Shown piece by piece: positions 62,490 through 64,000 of a stretch of DNA of 64,000 bases (positions within the stretch are counted from its first letter, which is position 1; the number at the start of each line of letters is the position of its first letter). A program made the position numbers and the translations under genes. This stretch comes from Parietaria judaica (taxonomy: Eukaryota > Streptophyta > Magnoliopsida > Rosales > Urticaceae), in assembly GCA_954871525.1 (NCBI GenBank), contig OX940869.1, positions 24,952,001 through 25,016,000 on the forward strand, given 5' to 3'. The notes under the pieces are model-generated. The model worked only from the letters and a program-made list of their open reading frames with translations. It was not told where the DNA came from and did not search any database.

Positions 62490-63317
62490 ACATACAGAAA
62501 ACACCAAAAAAATAAAATAGACCCTTTTTTCTTTTCATTGTGCATACGTGGGACCCACCACCAAAAGAGGCCTCTCTTTCTCTAGAAGAGAGATTAGGAG
62601 CACGACTTAGCTCGAGAAAAGGCAGTAGAGGAAGGAGCGCGTCGCTGGAGGAGATGTCGCACTCGTCGGAATAAATGGTCGTGAGTGTCGTCGGAGAAGC
62701 TCCCGGAGCTGGTGCTCGCGCGACGGTGAAGGCTGGTCGGAGACTGGAGCGGAGGCGGGATGCGCGATAAGCTGAGATTCGCGCTCGAGGATCGCCTGAG
62801 AGACGCACGCTGGAATAGCTAGCAAAAGATCTGAAATTTGCAAAAAACGTCAAAGAGCTCGCAGAGGAGCTGATTCGCGAATTTGGACTCGCGATCCTGG
62901 GTTCGCCGGAGAAGCTGGAAGACGCCTGAGAATCGCACTGATCGGAGTCGCCGGAAGAAGCGACTGAGCGCACTCAGAGGAACTCGATGCCGAAAAAGAA
63001 CCAGATCTGAGAGGAGCTAAGATGAAGGTGCTCGAATCTGAGTGTGAGAAGAGATTCGCCTGAAGAAATGCGCCGGAAGAAGCCCACGGAGATCGGCGGT
63101 GATTGCTCTGAGATGGAGCAGCAGAGAGAGGCTTTATCGGGAGAGATCTGAGTTTCAGATCTGATTTCGAGCTTGCCGGAGATGGAGACGCATCGGAGAG
63201 ACGTGCTTCTCGAGGGTCGCACACACGCCGGAAGAGGTAGCCGGAGATGGACGTACGACGAGAGGAGCAACGGTAGCGGAAGATTGAGAAGCTAGGGTTT
63301 TTTACTTTTCCCCCTTA
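62490..63317. other. Copia leader region between hAT and primer site, no gag found
   Basis: The 5' part of the copia element. It is GC-richer than its surroundings and has several overlapping open frames on the minus strand rich in Ser, Pro and Arg. None shows the UBN2 gag core, and none is clearly favoured. It may be a replaced or captured sequence, or a leader. Confidence 0.4.
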
Positions 63318-63329
63318 GCTCTGATACCA

Positions 63330-63459
63330 TAAAAACAGATTTGGGAAAAGTGATTTTCTCATTCATGAATTTAGGTATTTACACCAATATGACAAGAAGA
63401 TAAAATAACTGTAAAAGTACCGAACTATAAACACTCACTAAACTATACAATATTCTACG
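63330..63459 (-). repeat. 5' LTR of the copia element
   Basis: 130 bp. On the minus strand it begins CGTAGAATATTG, where the first base of the usual TG has changed to C, and ends next to the primer site TGGTATCAGAGC. Confidence 0.85.
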
Positions 63460-63464
63460 CAAGT

Positions 63465-64000
63465 TGTCGGAGATATAGAAGAAGTGAAGGAAACCCTATA
63501 TTGTATGAAGAATGGAACTCTTAAATGAAGAAAAGAAAAAGAATGCTATAATTTTTAAATTTTGTATGGGTTGAGTTTTAAAGTTTATTTTAACAAATGC
63601 CACCTATTATAACATGGGTACATTTCGGGCAGCTCACGGGGCACAAAACGGACAGACATCCAATTAGATGAAATTTTGCAACGATAGTGATTAGTAAACA
63701 TTAGTGATAAAACATTTAAAAAAAAAATTACATGGCATACTTTGGCCCCATAAAAGCTATCAAATTGAGTTATTTTGTTTAAAATAGAAACAAAACACGC
63801 ATTTATGCCGTAATTTTAAGAAAACCTTAGAATTAGCATATTTTAGAAGTATCAATTTTCAGATACACAAATGCATGAGTAAATTATGCGAGTTTGAGTT
63901 CACTAATTGGGATAAAAATCTACACATGGCTTTAGTTGAGACTATAAATCTCTTATGTTATAAACATAAGGGTTATTACGGGCAAAAGTAGTTAAATTAT
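63465..64000 (+). other. Remaining part of PDR copy B intron 1
   Basis: 63790-63967 aligns with 31945-32090 of copy A (GATACACAAATGCATGAGTAA and the following GGGATAAAAATCTA), which ends 70 bp before exon 2 there. At 63969 the match stops at GGGTTATTACGGGCAAAAG, which resembles the start of the Mutator-type MITE. Exon 2 of copy B is expected to the right of the window. Confidence 0.65.

Larger units (their letters stand above)
54790..63459 (-). mobile_element. Ty1/copia retrotransposon in PDR-B intron 1, inactive, host of a hAT element
   Basis: Target duplication CAAGT at 54785-54789 and 63460-63464. The 5' LTR is at 63330-63459 and the 3' LTR at 54790-54920 (about 130 bp each). Primer site TGGTATCAGAGC is at 63329-63318 directly inside the 5' LTR, and a polypurine tract (GAGGGGGAG) lies next to the 3' LTR. 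Domain order protease, integrase, RT, RNase H is the copia order. Without the hAT insertion the element is about 4.56 kb. No UBN2-type gag core is seen between the primer site and the hAT insertion, and pol has stops and deletions. Confidence 0.92.

Noticed and set aside
62479..63270. Overlapping minus-strand ORFs as a copia gag
   Set aside because: No UBN2 or other gag motif is visible, and three frames are equally open, as expected for GC-rich non-coding DNA.
1..64000. tRNA genes or other structural RNA genes
   Set aside because: I looked for the conserved GGTTCGAATCC-type arm with a matching acceptor stem; none convinced. A tRNA scan would be decisive.

Overview
The window looks like nuclear DNA of a eudicot flowering plant. 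It is AT-rich intergenic sequence with long AT microsatellites, many-exon genes with GT-AG introns, plant Ty1/copia and Ty3/gypsy (Tat-type) retrotransposons, hAT and Mutator-like DNA elements, and plant-specific PDR-type ABC transporters. I cannot name the species from sequence alone. No tRNA, rRNA or CRISPR array was found.

Layout. (1) 314-1142, minus strand: the first two exons of a prolyl-oligopeptidase-family (S9A) gene that runs off the left edge. (2) 1143-13230: AT-rich intergenic DNA carrying a Mutator-type MITE (4898-5366), decayed LTR sequence, a split inverted repeat (about 6985-7320 and 12165-12513) and two nested solo LTRs (9020-11964 with 9964-11745 inside). (3) About 14020-25836: a 5'-truncated, mutated Ty3/gypsy Tat-lineage element with gag, protease, RT, RNase H, a second RNase H and integrase, an antisense coiled-coil ORF and a 3' LTR. 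It is itself split by a 2.75-kb LTR-like insertion (20218-22971). (4) 28450-41260, plus strand: a 24-exon PDR/ABCG full-size transporter gene (copy A), with every splice site recognisable but with two frame breaks. (5) 41355-49546: a non-autonomous LTR element with an unusual acidic tyrosine-rich pentapeptide-repeat ORF, a solo LTR with a minisatellite, a GC-rich gene-like fragment and the 5' end of another gypsy element. (6) 49547-53589: upstream region of PDR copy B, holding a Mutator-type MITE split by a solo LTR. (7) 53590-64000: exon 1 of PDR copy B, followed by its first intron. That intron holds a copia element (54790-63459), which holds a 4.1-kb hAT transposon (58383-62481). The sequence after the copia element matches the end of intron 1 of copy A, so exon 2 of copy B should lie just past the right edge.

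The main biology is a tandem duplication of a PDR transporter in a repeat-rich neighbourhood. Target-site duplications are readable for most insertions, which gives a relative order: PDR duplication, then copia into intron 1 of copy B, then hAT into copia; and MITE, then solo LTR into MITE. The autonomous-type elements seen here are all visibly inactivated by stops, frameshifts or deletions.
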